This document shows, in pieces, positions 63,600-64,000 of a stretch of 64,000 bases of DNA (positions are counted from its first letter, which is position 1; the number at the start of each line of letters is the position of its first letter). Both the position numbers and the translations under genes were made by a program. The notes below the pieces were generated by a model, which was not told where the DNA came from, did no database searches, and worked only from the letters and a program-made list of their open reading frames with translations. This DNA comes from Ruminococcus flavefaciens FD-1 (GTDB lineage Bacteria; Bacillota; Clostridia; Oscillospirales; Ruminococcaceae), in contig ACOK01000113.1 of assembly GCA_000174895.1 (NCBI GenBank), forward strand, positions 1-64,000, in the 5' to 3' direction.

Positions 63600-64000
63600 T
63601 CGGTTACGATAATCCTGAAGATATGGACAGAAAACTTAATATACTAAAAATCATAACACATTCCAAGGGTGGTGACAGATACAGAAATAATGCTATGAAT
63701 TACTGCCTTGATGATCGCTGTATTGCAAAAAAAGGATATGGTATAAATGCATCTGATCCCAGGATAGCAGCTATGCAGTTCAGGAAGAACGCTGCATTCT
63801 GGGGCAAAAGGAACAGTAATCCGTTCATTCAGTATATGCACTCTTATCTGAAAGAAATTGCACCAACTGCTGAACATGCACTGAAACTGACTAATGAGAT
63901 CATGGAACCATTTTTGGCGGAAAATCTTGCAATTACCGTAGTGCATGAAGAGGACCAGGGAAATTCTCTTTATCATTCACATACATACGTGGATGCCACC
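63581..64000 (+). CDS. Relaxase/mobilization nuclease, N-terminal part (runs off the window)
   Basis: An open frame from ATG 63581 to the window edge (140 codons, no stop). The translation contains KIITHSKGGDRYRNNAMNYC, NPFIQYMHSYLKEIAPTAEH and VVHEEDQGNSLYHSHTYVDA, which fit the MobA/MobP relaxase pattern: a catalytic-Tyr-bearing N-terminus, an Y-x-HS segment, and a histidine-rich HxHxxV metal-binding motif. It would nick the transfer origin and lead the DNA into a recipient. Most of the protein lies beyond the window. Confidence 0.78.
   Translation, partial: MDVSEIIGYDNPEDMDRKLNILKIITHSKGGDRYRNNAMNYCLDDRCIAKKGYGINASDPRIAAMQFRKNAAFWGKRNSNPFIQYMHSYLKEIAPTAEHALKLTNEIMEPFLAENLAITVVHEEDQGNSLYHSHTYVDAT

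Overview
The window looks like a chromosome segment of a Ruminococcus-type fibre-degrading Firmicute, close to the R. flavefaciens/R. albus group. The basis is three dockerin-bearing secreted proteins (one a GH30 xylanase with a CBM22-like module and a Thr-rich linker), a type III glutamine synthetase, an Amt-PII fusion, many clean AGGAGG ribosome binding sites and moderate GC. Species is not assigned.

Layout. 0-3.8 kb: SPOUT RNA methyltransferase, AraC-GyrI-like regulator, minimal SUF pair. 3.8-6.9 kb: dockerin protein divergent from an ECF sigma factor and its membrane partner. 6.9-13.6 kb: one minus-strand operon of FtsX permease, ABC ATPase, C45-like lipoprotein, response regulator and histidine kinase. 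13.7-18.0 kb: secreted GH30 xylanase and M6 metalloprotease. 18.1-22.2 kb: sugar-binding lipoprotein with a degenerate-GGDEF sensor, and DAHP synthase. 22.4-37.8 kb: a nitrogen block in two divergent arms, amt-PII/pyrG/glnN leftward and gltB/gltD/glutamine-synthetase-like/ANTAR regulator/purF rightward. 37.9-48.5 kb: LysR gene, IS200-type element, gene remnants, a two-component system, a polyferredoxin-FMN/ApbE pair, a beta-helix lipoprotein, and tRNA-Ser 3' fragments flanking a Fic toxin-antitoxin pair. 48.8-54.4 kb: fructose PTS operon with HPr and enzyme I. 54.4-58.5 kb: two copies of a 180-bp foldback repeat around a truncated LysR gene and a small gene, then hydrolase, lipoprotein-AKR and flavoprotein genes. 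58.7-64.0 kb: a mobile element with resolvase, class II glutamine amidotransferase, amidoligase, DUF960, DUF1848 and mobilization genes, running off the right edge.

The strongest system-level observation is in the nitrogen block. The leaders of amt and gltB carry intrinsic terminators (two in tandem before amt, one before gltB). The 5' arm of each terminator is overlapped by a small hairpin with a six-base loop carrying A at position 1 and G at position 4, the signature recognised by ANTAR antiterminators. An ANTAR protein with a receiver domain that lacks the phospho-acceptor is encoded in the gltB operon, 12 bases after a glutamine-synthetase-like protein that has lost several catalytic residues. 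I infer an antitermination circuit in which the GS-like protein may be the nitrogen sensor.

Five reading-frame breaks by apparent single-base indels occur (glnN, ptsI, lipoprotein-AKR, and twice in the amidoligase), so either consensus errors or real decay must be considered. The resolvase of the mobile element has Phe in place of its catalytic Ser.
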